From contig CAXAMN010021113.1 of the NCBI GenBank assembly GCA_963970005.1, positions 175,078 through 239,077 of the forward strand: a DNA stretch of 64,000 nt, in the 5' to 3' direction. Positions 32,964 to 44,788 of the stretch are shown one piece after another. The stretch is from Durusdinium trenchii. Lineage: Eukaryota; Sar; Dinophyceae; Suessiales; Symbiodiniaceae. The notes under the pieces are model-generated. The model was not told the DNA's origin. It searched no databases and saw only the letters and a program-made list of their open reading frames with translations. How positions within the stretch are numbered: the stretch's first letter is position 1; each line of letters starts with the position of its first letter. The position numbers were made by a program, and so were the translations under genes.

Positions 32964-33157
32964 CAATTCATTTTTTGGAGAGCATGTTGTTGGCTTTTCT
33001 GGGGGTTCCGGCAGTATGAGCCTTGATATGCCTGTCAGTGTTTCAATCAGAGACCCCTCATCTGCTGCGAAAGGGAACCGGGTCAGTCACCCCCCCAAAC
33101 ATTGGGGTCGAAAGAAAGCACAGTACAGGCCCATATACTGTAGCTGCCTAGGTTCAG

Positions 33158-33270
33158 CCCAGACGCTCTGTGAAACACGCCCAACTGGGTCCCGAACCAA
33201 GCCCTAGGGATTGGTGAGAAGGTCCGGACCCCTTGAGGATTCAGGTCCCTGGTTCCGGAGGGTCCAGGGT
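33158..33270. repeat. Repeat, family F5
   Basis: CCCAGACGCTCTGTG, GGGTCCCGAACCAAGCCCTA and GGTCCGGACCCCTTGAGGAT, ending GGAGGGTCCAGGGT. Confidence 0.7.
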
Positions 33271-33605
33271 CGCGGGGTGGGTGGAAATCACTTCAATCAC
33301 AGTCAGTTCGCACCCCAAGGCCTCAAGGAAGGGGCCTCCGGGGGTTGGGTTCAAGAACTCCGGAGCTTCCAAGTCGTGCTTCCTCCATATTTCAAGGGTT
33401 TCCATCGAAGGTGACAGGTGAGTCTTGGTGCTCCATGGCAGAGCATGGCATCGCACCCAAACTTGGAGGATCTGGATCAAAGGGAAGCTCTGGAATTGAG
33501 GTCCTGGATGAGATTAAGCAGACTTCGGTGGGCCAAACCGACCAAATGTGTCGATGTTGGTGCGCATGGTGAAGCGGTTTAGACCTCAGCTTTTTGGGGT
33601 CCATA

Positions 33606-33669
33606 CCCAGACACTCCATTCCATGGGACTGCCATAGATGCCGATCATGACAGACATGGAGTGTCTGGG
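33606..33669. repeat. Fold-back repeat, family F1
   Basis: CCCAGACACTCCAT and CATGGAGTGTCTGGG are the termini. The loop contains CCATAGATGCCGATCATG. Confidence 0.78.
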
Positions 33670-34212
33670 ACATACAGTTGGCGGATCTCAGGACTCAGGA
33701 CATTGGACACGTCGCGCTCCTTCACGGCCGACGTACTGAGGATTTGCTTGTGCTATTCCGTGGCCGCCGCCTTGATCTCAGGCATCGATCATGACCTACC
33801 AGCGCCCCGGGTTGAAGCAAAAATGAAACGGGTTCTAGCAGAAGCCTCCAAGATCAGATGTTGACAGGCTATACAACAGGTCAGGTTGAATGCACTGGGT
33901 TTTGTGAATCCTGAAAATCCAAGCGCCATTATATGTTCTTTAGCCAACAACCATTGAGCCATATTGAGGCATTCTTTTACTAATGACTTTAAACTACAAG
34001 ACCACAGGCCAACCTTTCCCTAGAAGTCCAGTTCGACTATATTTTGACCGACTGAAGTAAAGGAAGCTCCCTTTCTGCAGGTCCCCTAGTCTTTCATTCA
34101 TACTCTTTGAATGCTAGGGTTTTTGCGTTTTGATGGGCTTTTAGGACCGGATCAGCCACGTCTGACAAAAATCCGTCGACGACACGACGCCAACATCGAT
34201 GGAAGTCCATAC

Positions 34213-34267
34213 CAGCACCCTCCAACCTCTAAGAGGCTATTTATAGACACCTCTTGGAGGGTGGCAC
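34213..34267. repeat. Hairpin related to family F6
   Basis: AGCACCCTCCAACCTCTAAG, then GCTATTTATAGACACCTC and TTGGAGGGTGGCAC. The same TCTAAGAGGCTATxTTTATAGACACCTC words occur at 59150-59245. Confidence 0.68.
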
Positions 34268-35477
34268 CGGGCGTGCTATGCAAGGTGCTTGCTTAGTATC
34301 CTTTTCTTCGGTTTTCGCTGCAAGATCTCTGTTCTCAATACGGTCATTATACTTAATTAAGATTAATTAAGAATAATTCTTAAGGTTTCAATCAGTACCT
34401 TAATCACTCAGTCATCTGTCGCGGATCATGCTCCCAGACCCTCCATACATTCCGCAGAGAAGGCTGTGACCGAGGCGTCTTGACCCGACCCGCGACGATC
34501 GCTCTCAGCGCTCTCGACCCACGTCTCGCCACGTCGATGTCCGCGCTGCGCACGGCTTCTTCGATGTCCGCCGATGTCGCGTGGCGGCTCCGTTCGCGCG
34601 CGGTGGCGAACGGCGCCCGCCGTTCGCTGAGGACTGGGATCGCTCGAGTACCGTGGACTTCTTGTTCTTCTCGTCGATGGCCCCACTGAGCCAATACTTT
34701 GGCGCCTCGGACTCGGCTGTTGGTTTTCCTGGGCAGCCAAGTCTCTGACCGCAAGAAGACAAGAAGAGTTCGGGGTGATTTGGTGACATGTCAAATCCTT
34801 TAAACCGCTGGTGGTTCAAAGGCCGATGGATTTTCTGGGCCAGGCATTATAGTGAGACTCCTTGTCCGCGCATGCGGCTGCGGCCACTGTTCAAGTACTG
34901 ATTGCTGACACATGGAGCTGGGTGCGGGAAGTGAAGAAGTAGGAGACCACCAGGAAATTCAAGAAGTAGGAGACCACCAGTCCAGGAGTGATTCTTGATT
35001 AGGACTTCCCCCCCCGAATTTGGATCGTAAGACCTGGGATTCTTAAGGCGGTCTTCGGAATCGCTCGGCGAGCGAAACACCCAAACGCGCCACAGAAACC
35101 CTGGTATCCTCGGTTGCTGGTTGCTAAGAGGTTGCAAAGAGGTTAAGTCGTCGCTTCCTCAAAGAAAGTATGTACACACACCTGGACCTGAATTTCGGGC
35201 GTGTCCTGTTTGGAGGTCCCTGATCGTGGTGGGCTGGGGCTTTGGAAGTCAGGTGACCCCGGAATGGAGGTCTAGGCATGTGTCGCTCCGATCAACTTCC
35301 AGCACTCAGCGGATCGGAGAAATCGGTCACCCCGAACACACCAACTAGACACAGAATAGGAGTGGGGGCTTTCTGCTTGGGTTTTCACTGGGCTCATGAG
35401 GGAGTTCTACCAACCTATAAGAGGGTGGAAGTTTCTGGGCGATGCCGACGTCTTCTCAAGAGGTGGAGTTTGGGGCG

Positions 35478-35512
35478 ATTCGGAACCCTAAACCCTAAAC
35501 CCTAAATTCGGA
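35478..35512. repeat. Interstitial telomere-type repeat flanked by 7-bp duplication
   Basis: Three perfect CCCTAAA units at 35486-35506 (the TTTAGGG telomere type), flanked by ATTCGGA at 35478-35484 and 35506-35512. Confidence 0.82.
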
Positions 35513-35722
35513 CGTCTTCTGCCAGGTGCTTTTCAAGTGATTGCGCTTTTGCTGGCCAAAGCAGCTGCCAGCACCATCCTTCTCAAGCATCCTCGACGGC
35601 AGTCCGAAAGACATCGGCGGCAGTCGACACCTTTGAACCCTTGTTTCACCAATCCCATGTCGACTGCACCACTTGGGAACCCTAAAACCAAGAGAGATTA
35701 AGTGACCTTATAGGACCTTACT

Positions 35723-35785
35723 GGGGTACCTATGGCAATGGGATAGTCTATAGGGTTCTTCGACCTCTGGTGGAAGCACAACAAG
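35723..35785 (+). repeat. Dispersed repeat, family F4
   Basis: GGGGTACCTATGGCAATGGG, ATAGTCTATAGGGTTCTTCG and CCTCTGGTGGAAGCACAACA. This is the reverse complement of 9790-9870 over much of its length. Confidence 0.68.
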
Positions 35786-36066
35786 ACCCAACCAGTGGGG
35801 TATGAGTCTGACTAGTCGGAGCCGTTCCGCTGGAGACCGCGGAGATGCCGAGCGGGTCCGCAGCGTTTGATATGCGTGTGGTGCCGAACGGAGGGGGAGA
35901 GGGAGGGAGGCTCCGAGATGCCCTATAATGGAGCAGAGAGTGGACCTCTAGCTTCGGAAGAGTGGATTGCCCTTTATACCTGGTTTCACCCAAGTCTGGA
36001 TGGAACTCCCTTGGGCCACTTCCTTTGCTTGAGGATCTCAAGCAAGCCATAATTCAATCAACCATT

Positions 36067-36168
36067 CCCAGACACTCCAGTCCATGTATGGCATATTCAC
36101 ATGCATTGACCCCAGGTCAACCACCCCAATGTAGGTAAATATGATATACATAGCACGGAGTTTTTGGG
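36067..36168. repeat. Fold-back repeat, family F1 (diverged)
   Basis: Starts CCCAGACACTCCAGTCCATG and ends CACGGAGTTTTTGGG. The interior has CAACCACCCCAATGTAGG. Confidence 0.65.
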
Positions 36169-39100
36169 ATTTGTTTCTGGTTGTCTAGTTGATTGTCTGG
36201 ATTTCCAGGTATTGACTTTTGGGGGCATTGGGGACACGCCACTAAGCAAGAGGTGGCAAGTGCATCATATGAACCTGGCTTGTTGCAGATGCTGCCCATC
36301 ATCAGGTGGACAGTTCATACTTAAGTCTTCATTTTCCAGGGAGACTGAGGGAGTCCAAGTCTTCCCCAGCTCAGCGAGTGGTGTCGGAACCTGGGAGCGA
36401 CCCAGTTCTTCTCACTTCGGCGCCCGACCCGGTTCTGACCCGACACCTTCGCCCGGCCACTCTCCCATTGGTTCGGGCCCGACAGGTTCTTTAGGGCACA
36501 GAAGAATAGGCGGCTTCGTGGTACAACTGGTCAATGCCTGTTGCCTGTTGACTCCTGTGATGTTTCACTGTCACTGGTGCCAAGGCAGGACTTCATGTAC
36601 TTACGATGTCACTATGACTCTCGGCTCCGCCAAGGGTTGGATCCTGGAGGAGGATCGAGGAGGATCGACGTGGTTCACAGAGATCAAAGAGTCTTTGCGT
36701 CCTTTGTGGTACAAGGAAGGACTCTTCTTCTTCGGACCACCCGTGCACCATGCTGAAGTCCATAAAAAAACCATATATATATATATATATTATCGATGGA
36801 CAAAATATGACAACATCTTAACGGTTGAAGAAGGGTCATTAAGTTCAACTCTACTTGTCCAGATGGTGCGTCAAATGCTTGTTTAGGCCTCCCAATCATT
36901 TCATGATAGTTGGAGCCGGACACCCAACAACCATACAAAAAATGCACGATCAATGCATGTTTTCCCAAACAACCACTTGAAGATGTAAAGGGATCTCCAT
37001 GGGAGCAGCTATTGGTTTTCTGGTAGGGACTGGGTTTCCGAGCTGAGTGGCTTTCGCTCGAGTGGACTGAGGATGTTTGCTTGGATCAGCTGGAAGCATG
37101 CTTTGCCAAGCTGGCCATTACCGAGACCAAGCTGGATATTTGGGAGGACATGACCGAAGGAAATTTTTCAGGCGCCCAGGTCTTGTCCAAGGGGTTGTTA
37201 CATGGAAACTGATTGCGCTTTCTTTTTAAGCCTCTCGCCTAAGACATTCTGTATGGAATCACCCAAAAGCCACCCCAACCCTTTCTGCCCAGATGGGCTC
37301 TCCATGGCAGTCGGGCCCTGCATCCACCGAAATGGGGGAAAACGGACCCGAGCCAAACCCTATGTGTGTTGCCTTCAGGGGCCTGGATTCTTAGGGTAGG
37401 GTCATGGCACGTCATGTTCCATTTTGAGGTATTTATACCCATCGACACAATGGTTGACCTGGTTTCGTAACTTTTGTAGTGTAAAATCCTGGGTAAAACA
37501 ATGGTTCTTTTTCTGGCGGACCGGTGACGTCTGACGTTGAGAACCCCCCCCCACCCCATGCGCCATCCTCCGCTGCGTCGCCGCGTTGAGGAACCCTCCA
37601 AGATCCACTTCGAGGACTTCGCCACCGTCCTGGAGAGCTGGGGCCACTCCGCTGGGAATTCCCGACGTTCCACCGCATTCCCGAACGCGTTTGGGCGTTC
37701 AGGGCACCCGTTGACGATTCACATTGATGGCATGGACTCTTTTGGAAGACGAGTTTCCTCCGCCACCAACACGTCCGTGTGGTGCTACGCCGTCTCTTCT
37801 CTCTGCCCTCGCCATCTCCTCTGCTCGTCCGGTGGCATCTCCATCCAGGCATCTCCGACGACGCGATCTTCGCGGGCTTCCACCGCCTGGACGTGGCTTG
37901 GTCGACGCGTTAGACGTGTTACGCCCGCCGCCGTTGCCGTTGATCCACTGCCCTCTGACCGGCGACGCGCGGTTGGTGCGTCGGAGGTGGGTTTTCTCAC
38001 GGGTGAAGGGGTGGAGCAGGGTGGGCCACTGATGAAGGTGCCGCACCAATGGTGGGAAGGTCGGTTTTTGAAAGGAATGATGATTGAACCTAGTTCATCT
38101 GGTTCTTCACCAGTCCCAATCCAGTAACGGCACCGCCCCTCCGTTCGTTGGGCACCCGTCTCTCCATGGAACTGGAGGCTGACGTCTCGGTGGAGGGAGA
38201 GCTAGCCGCTGTCGTGATGTCCGCTGTCTGAATCAGACCTGAGGTAACATGGTTCTATTGTGGTTCAGGTGTCGTGAGGGAATGCAGTATGAGCCAATCA
38301 ATATCATAATTATGTGTAGGATGGATTTTGGTCGTGTTTCATCAATCCGGATGCTCGTCGTCCGAATTGGGATGTCTCCAAACCCATTGGACGCAGACTC
38401 TACCTGTGACCGGCGTCGGATCGACGAGACGAGGCCGGATTCTCGGGGCCTCCGGATCGAATCTCCATCCAAATCCTGCTGGGATTCGTGCATGAAGCCA
38501 GGAAAACATCAATTTCACTTCTACATTTTCCTACCTGGACCTTCATTTCAGGGTGATCAAGACTAGCAGGTAGTGTAGGGTAGTCCATTGGAGATTGACC
38601 CCGAAAGGAAGCTGCTGGTAGATGGTCCCCACCAATGATCGCCTCACGTGGATCAGGTGGAACAGGTGGGCTACGTTGGCCTTAATGAATTCAAGGTCTC
38701 CTTACGCAGCTGGCATGCAAGCAGCTTCCGGTGTTCGGTTTTACTGCGGACGTCACGTTGGGATACTGGACATGTTGTTGAGCGGATATTTGGAGGATTC
38801 GATATTCTTGGAACGATTTTTGTCTGCTCGAGATCTCTAAACGTCTTCGGCCCTGCCCCCAAACAGCTTCAGAAAGATTTTTGGCTGGACCCTCTTCACA
38901 TCTCTTCTTGACCACCTCTCCTTTCTTCTTCCCTGGGCACCAAACCACCCAACTGTTGACCTGAACTTGATCTGCAAATAGGACATCAGGCATCACCAGA
39001 TGAGCCACCACTTTTATTTTCTCTTGACATGTCTTGACTAAATGTCTACAGAGTCTACGCCATGCTCCAATGGTTTGTCCAACATCGGCAAAACCTGGGT

Positions 39101-40326
39101 GGGGACACCGGGGACACGTAAGGAAGCGGTCAAGGGACCGGTAGCAAGCAAGTGACCCACACTCAGCTCCCAAACAGGCTTTAATAGCCAAATGATCCAT
39201 GCGATAGCGTAAGCTATCACCTGGGTTTTGCCATCGGCTTTCCCAAACAGGACTGAAAAGACGACCATATACGACCCACACCATCGTCGATGGGAGAACT
39301 CCCGACAGTCCCGTGTGGAGATCAGTGGTCGACTCGTCGACTCGGTCGACCCCATTTGACGAACAAAAGAGAAAGGTCACACGGTCACACGGCCATTGGT
39401 GTGAAACATCTGCTGTTTAGTCACACGAAACAGCACGAGTGCTGCTGTTTGGTGAGCATCACGTTCTTTTTCCGGCGATCCATGCGACCTCGCCGCGACC
39501 TCGACAGGAGGCATTTTCTCGGAGTTTCCAGACGCCTCCGCCCCTCGGGTTGCGGCCGTGGGCTCCGCGGAGGGCTCCGTGGTGGGGAGCCGGTGGTGGG
39601 AGCTCCGGACAGCCGCATCCAGACACCCCAAACAAGGCCCAAGGCCGGATCTGCCGGGGGGGTCCTTCTTTCAGGAAGGTATAGGAAGGTCGTCTCTGAA
39701 CTCTGAAGATGCCATAGAACCTTTGCACATGCGATAGCGTTGCAGTCATCGCAAGAGCTTCACCGGTCGTTTTTGCTGACAGGTTCTGATTGAAGCCCCA
39801 GCCCACCTGAAGGACCCCCAAAGTTCCTTTAAGCGCACGTTCTGAAGGTTCCAGCTTGCAAGATTATGTTTTCCAGCGAACGAGCGAACGACAAAGTTCT
39901 CGATCCATTGGTCCGAACCTCAAAAGAACTCGCTTGTTGGGTCTCAATGACGGCACTGTAGTGTACACTACTGAGCAATAGAACCCTCCATGCGAAGAGG
40001 TAGGATCAAGTGTTTTTCTTAATCGGCAGTCTACATCACATGGGACTGGAATGTTGCAAATTGACCCTAGCCTTCAAAAAGACTATTCATAGTTGTTTGG
40101 TAAAGACCATTGAGATACAATGGTGGTTGGAATGCCAGGTAAATTTACCCCATTTATGACATGGGGTAAGACATTGTCTCCATCCTGGGCTTGGCTCGAG
40201 CTCCTGCCCCGGCTCCCGTAGCGCAAGAGGACCATGCCAGCTGGTTCGGGGAACTCTAACTTGCTCTCAACTAGTTGTGATCATCGTGTACAGCAAGGAT
40301 TTTTACACAAACAGTGGATCACCCTT

Positions 40327-40423
40327 CCCAGACCATCCATGGGACTGGAATATATGCGGCCCCATTGACCCCCTGGCACCACTCCAAGGTAGGCAAATAT
40401 GTCAGTCCCATGGATGGTTTTGG
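40327..40423. repeat. Fold-back repeat, family F1
   Basis: CCCAGACCATCCATGGGACT pairs with CAGTCCCATGGATGGTTTTG. The interior block CCATTGACCCCCTGGCACCA is shared with 5130 and 57480. Confidence 0.78.
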
Positions 40424-42090
40424 TTTATGACATCCCTTTCACATCTTTTCACCATTTTTTTGGGACCCTACAAAGACCCATTAAAGCCTGGTCCTTTACC
40501 TTCATTCTTGAATCGTGTTTTTGTATGACCAACGTCAGCAAAATGAGATCAAGAATCCTTGGACATCATGGGACATCCCAACAAGAACGACACTTCGAAC
40601 CAGGTGAAGCGACCGATTCACCCGGCGTTCCCCACCATGTGATCGACCCCAGCACGGTCGGTCTCGGAGTTTTTCACCTCCTGGCCTTCATGACTTCGGG
40701 GTGAAGAGCACTCAGAGATGGTCAAGTCGTGTTACCGGTTTCGGTCTCCGGGGGTCAAAACCAGCCCAATCCATCCGCCGTTGGAACTCTGTTTCAAGGC
40801 TGGCTGGGATCCTCAAAGAATACGGCACCACTGGTGCACGGTGTTTCGCTGTACGAGCGACGGCTCAGGGAACTTTACGGAGAAAATTCCAGCCCTTCGC
40901 CCTTCGCCTTTTCAACTGGAACTCGGAGCTGACTCCCTGGCCCAGTTCGTGAAAACTTTTGAACACCATGGCGCTAAGGACACGGCGTTGTTCACGCGCT
41001 TTTGTCACAATGCTTTGACAGAGTCGATGTGCTATACCTCTCTGAGCATCTTGGACGCCGATGGGGTGCCTGGAGTCTCTCTACGCCCGACGGAGCATGA
41101 GGCTCTTGGCACCCAGAGGCTCATTGCACCCTCACAGCTAGGGTTTTGGACCTCAAATTTGTAGCAGTCATGAGCCTCTGGGAAGGAACAATGATCGGGT
41201 TTTTGGAGGCGTATAGGTATATTAATTAAGACTCCGGGCGCTCAAATGGAAAGGGGTTTGTTCGGGTCCGACCCCTGCCATGGAGGGTACAAGGATTCTG
41301 AGGTGTTTTGTGATTCCACCCCTAGAATTCCAACTATTAATATTGATATTAATGGCAATTGGTTGAGGGGTGTGGAGCACTTGAGCATTGAGCTGTCGGA
41401 TCCATTCTAGATGGGACCTCAAGATGAGCATCAGCCACTATGACCTAGCCAACTAGCCCAAAAAAAGGCATTTCACAAAACACGTTCGGATGGCCCCTGC
41501 TGTTCTCCCGTGGAACATTTGTTCCCCTGACATTATAGTGCATACTCTCAATGCATACTCTCAAAGCTGCACTTCTGCAGCGTTCGGACGCAGCGAGGCT
41601 TATGACGATGGAGAGAATCCACACGGAATTCGGACGACCCACAGACCAGTTCACCTAAGCTTCGGACGGGTGACCACGTGCAAGGGTGACCTTCTCCAGA
41701 AGTCAGTGAAAGCATTCAATTCAATAACACCTGGATCCGGCCCATCCATAAAACCAGCCGAACAGAAGATACAGAAGTGAATTTTGCATAATTTTGCGGT
41801 GGAGGATCCAGGTATTCAATGATCACCGAAACTGGCAGGGAGGCATCAGCTGTTGCGATTTTCACCAGGCCCGATCATGGTTGGAAAGGAATTGGCCACA
41901 CATAAAGGCTTTCGAAGCGCAACGTCGGGTTTAGGGGATCGGCTCCAAACCTTTGTGCCTCTCTCAGGTAGTATGTTGGCCACCGTCTTCGGGCAATGGC
42001 GCAAGCTCCGCCACGCCCTGAGTGGGACGATCGCTTGCGACCTGACGATCGATCGACTCGGAAGAATTAGACATTCCCCGGATGTGTGCC

Positions 42091-42232
42091 GTACCAGGGA
42101 TCCACCCAGGGATCCACTGCCGTACCTCAGGGTTTGGTACGACTGGACCCTGAATGCCTCTGTGTAAAAGTGTCGGACCCCTCCAGAGGATTCGGGTCCG
42201 ACCCCTCCATATGAGGGCCCATGAGCATTGTT
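42091..42232. repeat. Composite of F2 and F5 repeats
   Basis: CCGTACCTCAGGGTTTGGTA, CGACTGGACCCTGAATGCCT (F2) runs straight into GTGTCGGACCCCTCCAGAGG and GGGTCCGACCCCTCCATATG (F5), suggesting one element inserted in or recombined with the other. Confidence 0.65.
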
Positions 42233-42606
42233 GGATTAACTTCAGTTTGCATGACAGTCCTCACATGATGTGGGAGATGGGTTGATCCGAACATGGCCGC
42301 AGGGATTGATCAGTTCGGCAAGCAACTCTATGCGAAGCTCGGAGTGGGGGGTGGCTGCGCGGGGGGTGGCTGGCGGCGGAGAATTCGTCACGGAGCAGCT
42401 AGTTCGGGAGGTGGGCAAGCTGGAAGAAAGGAGATTTGATTTGATTGATTCGGAGTTTATTTCACTGGGCCATGTCCGAGCGGAGCTTATTGATTTGCTT
42501 GGGGAGGCAGCTGGTTTGGACGGGACCCGTAAATTCCTCATCAATGTTGCAGGAGAAAAAGGAAAGACCATACACTGCATCACAGCATGCGTATACCTAC
42601 CTATAG

Positions 42607-42721
42607 AGTCGACCAGTTCGTACCTCGGAACATGAGGCCCCAGTCGTACCTGTTTTGAAGGGGTCATGTCATGTCATGTCATGTCCCATTTTCGAAGGTA
42701 CTGGGTCAGTCCGGTCCAGGT
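42607..42721 (+). repeat. Fold-back repeat, family F3, with ATGTC expansion
   Basis: GTACCTCGGAACATGAGGCC pairs loosely with CCCATTTTCGAAGGTAC. The GGTCATGTC block is expanded to four ATGTC units. It ends GGTCCAG before GTATATG. Confidence 0.78.
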
Positions 42722-44682
42722 ATATGTGATATAGCTTATATATATACATCCTATACCGACAGCCCCTTTTGGACCAACCGTCCAGCGACCCGGTGTCCCC
42801 CCCTTCCGAGCTTCACATCATCTGGATCCATCACCGAAGCTCCACTCGGTGCTGCCCATGCAGTGGACTCATATGGACTCAGCTCTCCGAGCTCTCTGAG
42901 CTCTCGGAGCTCTCAGGAACTTTACATGCCACCCCGAGATCCAACGCATTTTCCGTCACTTGGGAGGGATTTTCTTTGGGATGGAGGAAGACGTCTGCGG
43001 AGGGGTGCCAAGTCTTGCGTTGTGTTCATTTCGGATGTCCTTGGGGTTCGGGGGTGGTGCAATTTGAGACGCATCTAATATAAGTCAAGTCTGAGTCCAA
43101 TGGGTGACAAGCAGTTGGATGTGTTCGCTTCCTTTTTCTGGTGATGAATTCGACCGCGTGGACCGATTGGAACCCCCTAAACCCGTTTCAGCTCCGGAGC
43201 TTCGTGAAAGTCACCTTTAGGTCGGAAAAAGGTAAGGGTCATAAGCTCCAGGACTGTCCTGTATAGATCTGTGATGTTGCACTGTCCTGCCATCCTTTTT
43301 GGATGCTTTTGCCACCCACAGACGCGCTGAATTCTTCCCAGGTGACGACCGCATGCGGACGCAAGCACTGCTCTTCGGTGCTTTTGTTCACGCGGTGCCT
43401 TCGCCGCGAAGCCATGGCGTTTTCGGGTCGGGCTCGTGACCGTGGCACAGCGGTCGCCATGAGCAACGGGAGTTGGTCAACCAGGGTATGCCCGTTTGGT
43501 CTGATCCTGAGACCCAACCTCTGAGGCTATTAGGAATGCTCCGTTCGTAGCTTCTTGTTCCTAGTAAGGCCAGGAGCGCCCCGTTCGTAGCATCCTTGCT
43601 CCTACTGAAGTCGTGCAAGAAAAACCTCTTCCTCTTCCACCCCCTCCCTCGAACGCTCTCTGCAGCTGTCCAGCGCGGGCCCCCGGGCCTAGGCGTTGGA
43701 TAGCCTGCGGGAGAAGGACTTCATCAAAACCGCCAGGACGATGACTTCACTGGGTCTCAGGCATCATCTTGGGTGCGGGCAGACGGAGGTGAGAAGTTTT
43801 CGTGGAGGTGTGAAGAACTTGGAGCGTGGAGTCATAAGCCCTTCCATCACCTGTCCAAGAGAGGTCAAACCAGACCATCAGCCCTCCTATCATTCTCTAT
43901 AACAAATCCAAGGCACAAGCCCTCCCTAAGGAAGACATCTCCAAGAGTCCGAGAAGCTCCACCATCTTTTCAAGGGTGACTCACAACAATGGGCGTTTGG
44001 GATTGCAGTCAGGGCTCGGTGCCGGAGGTTTTCCGGCCCAAAGCGTGCGTCCTTTTTTTCGCGGCCCGGGGGTCCTTGGGTTCGGCCCAAAGCGTCGCCA
44101 CTCCACCTGCCCGGCGGTTCGGAGCCTCCAGAAGCCACGCCGCCGGTGCTCCGCGATTTGGGCCGATGGATCGATCAGCCTGCGACCCTTCCGGGCACGG
44201 TGGAACTGGCCAGCCCGGGTGTCCCTGGACTCTCTGAGCACCGGAAAATGCACGGACACCGCAGGGTGAAGATCGAGGTGGCATAGAAGCAGTTTTTGAA
44301 GTGCCCAATAACTGGGTCTTGGACACCTCATCTAGAGCCGGGAAACCTCATACGATAAACAAAACAAGGTCAGGCACCGGTTTTTCTCTGCAAGTCAGCT
44401 AGAATTGGAACCGTAGGAACCATGCCCAGTGCAGCCAAACATTTTCACCACCTGATTCCGAATATGTCATTGACCTTCCCCAGGTGTAGGGTATATAAAA
44501 GGTGGGTGAATTCGGATCTTGCGCTAGTCGCATGCGTTTCGCCTTGCTGGCTCCGCCCGCAAGCCTGGCAGGCACCAAAATTATGGAATCAAGCCAGCAC
44601 ACTTGTGTTTATTTCAGTGTCTTGGATATGTTGCTCGAAAGGCCGATCCCATATGTGTTGGGCTTTAGGTTTGTCAGTCCCT

Positions 44683-44788
44683 GGGATCCAGTCGTACCAA
44701 ACCTCAGGTATGGTGATGTGTTCGACACTGTTGTGTATAGGTGCCAGGAGGGTCCAGTCGTACCTTCTAAGAAGGTACTTGGATCCCT
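44683..44788. repeat. Fold-back repeat, family F2
   Basis: The outer words GGGATCCAGTCGTACC and GGTACTTGGATCCC pair. The interior GTGATGTGTTCGACACTGTT is the reverse complement of the word at 27975. Confidence 0.75.

Larger units (their letters stand above)
31259..33600. other. Non-coding region with repeats
   Basis: Contains an F8 hairpin (31379-31453), F3 (32223-32307) followed by a TA microsatellite, and F5 copies (32851-32963, 33158-33270). A possible exon at about 32620-32794 plus (LAAPALRRAQVVFVELSALL) and a minus-strand frame at 33241-33480 are open but undecided. Confidence 0.5.
33670..40276. other. Non-coding region
   Basis: Contains an F6-like hairpin (34213-34267), a direct repeat at 34935-34980, a telomere-like insert (35478-35512), F4 (35723-35785), F1 (36067-36168), a TA tract (36773-36790) and an F9 piece (37449-37495). 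Several GC-rich stretches (34440-34690, 37540-38030, 39480-39640) are open on both strands. A 229-codon minus frame at 38691-39380 has no recognisable domain. None is strong enough to call. Confidence 0.5.

Noticed and set aside
36164-36886. 240-codon plus ORF
   Set aside because: It includes an F1 repeat edge and a translated TA microsatellite (IYIYIYY), and a second frame is equally open.
37540-38030. GC-rich stretch open on both strands (possible exon)
   Set aside because: Comparable open frames on both strands and no clear splice sites; the strand cannot be chosen.
38691-39380. 229-codon minus ORF
   Set aside because: No domain; composition is not clearly better than the overlapping plus-strand frames. 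Left uncalled.
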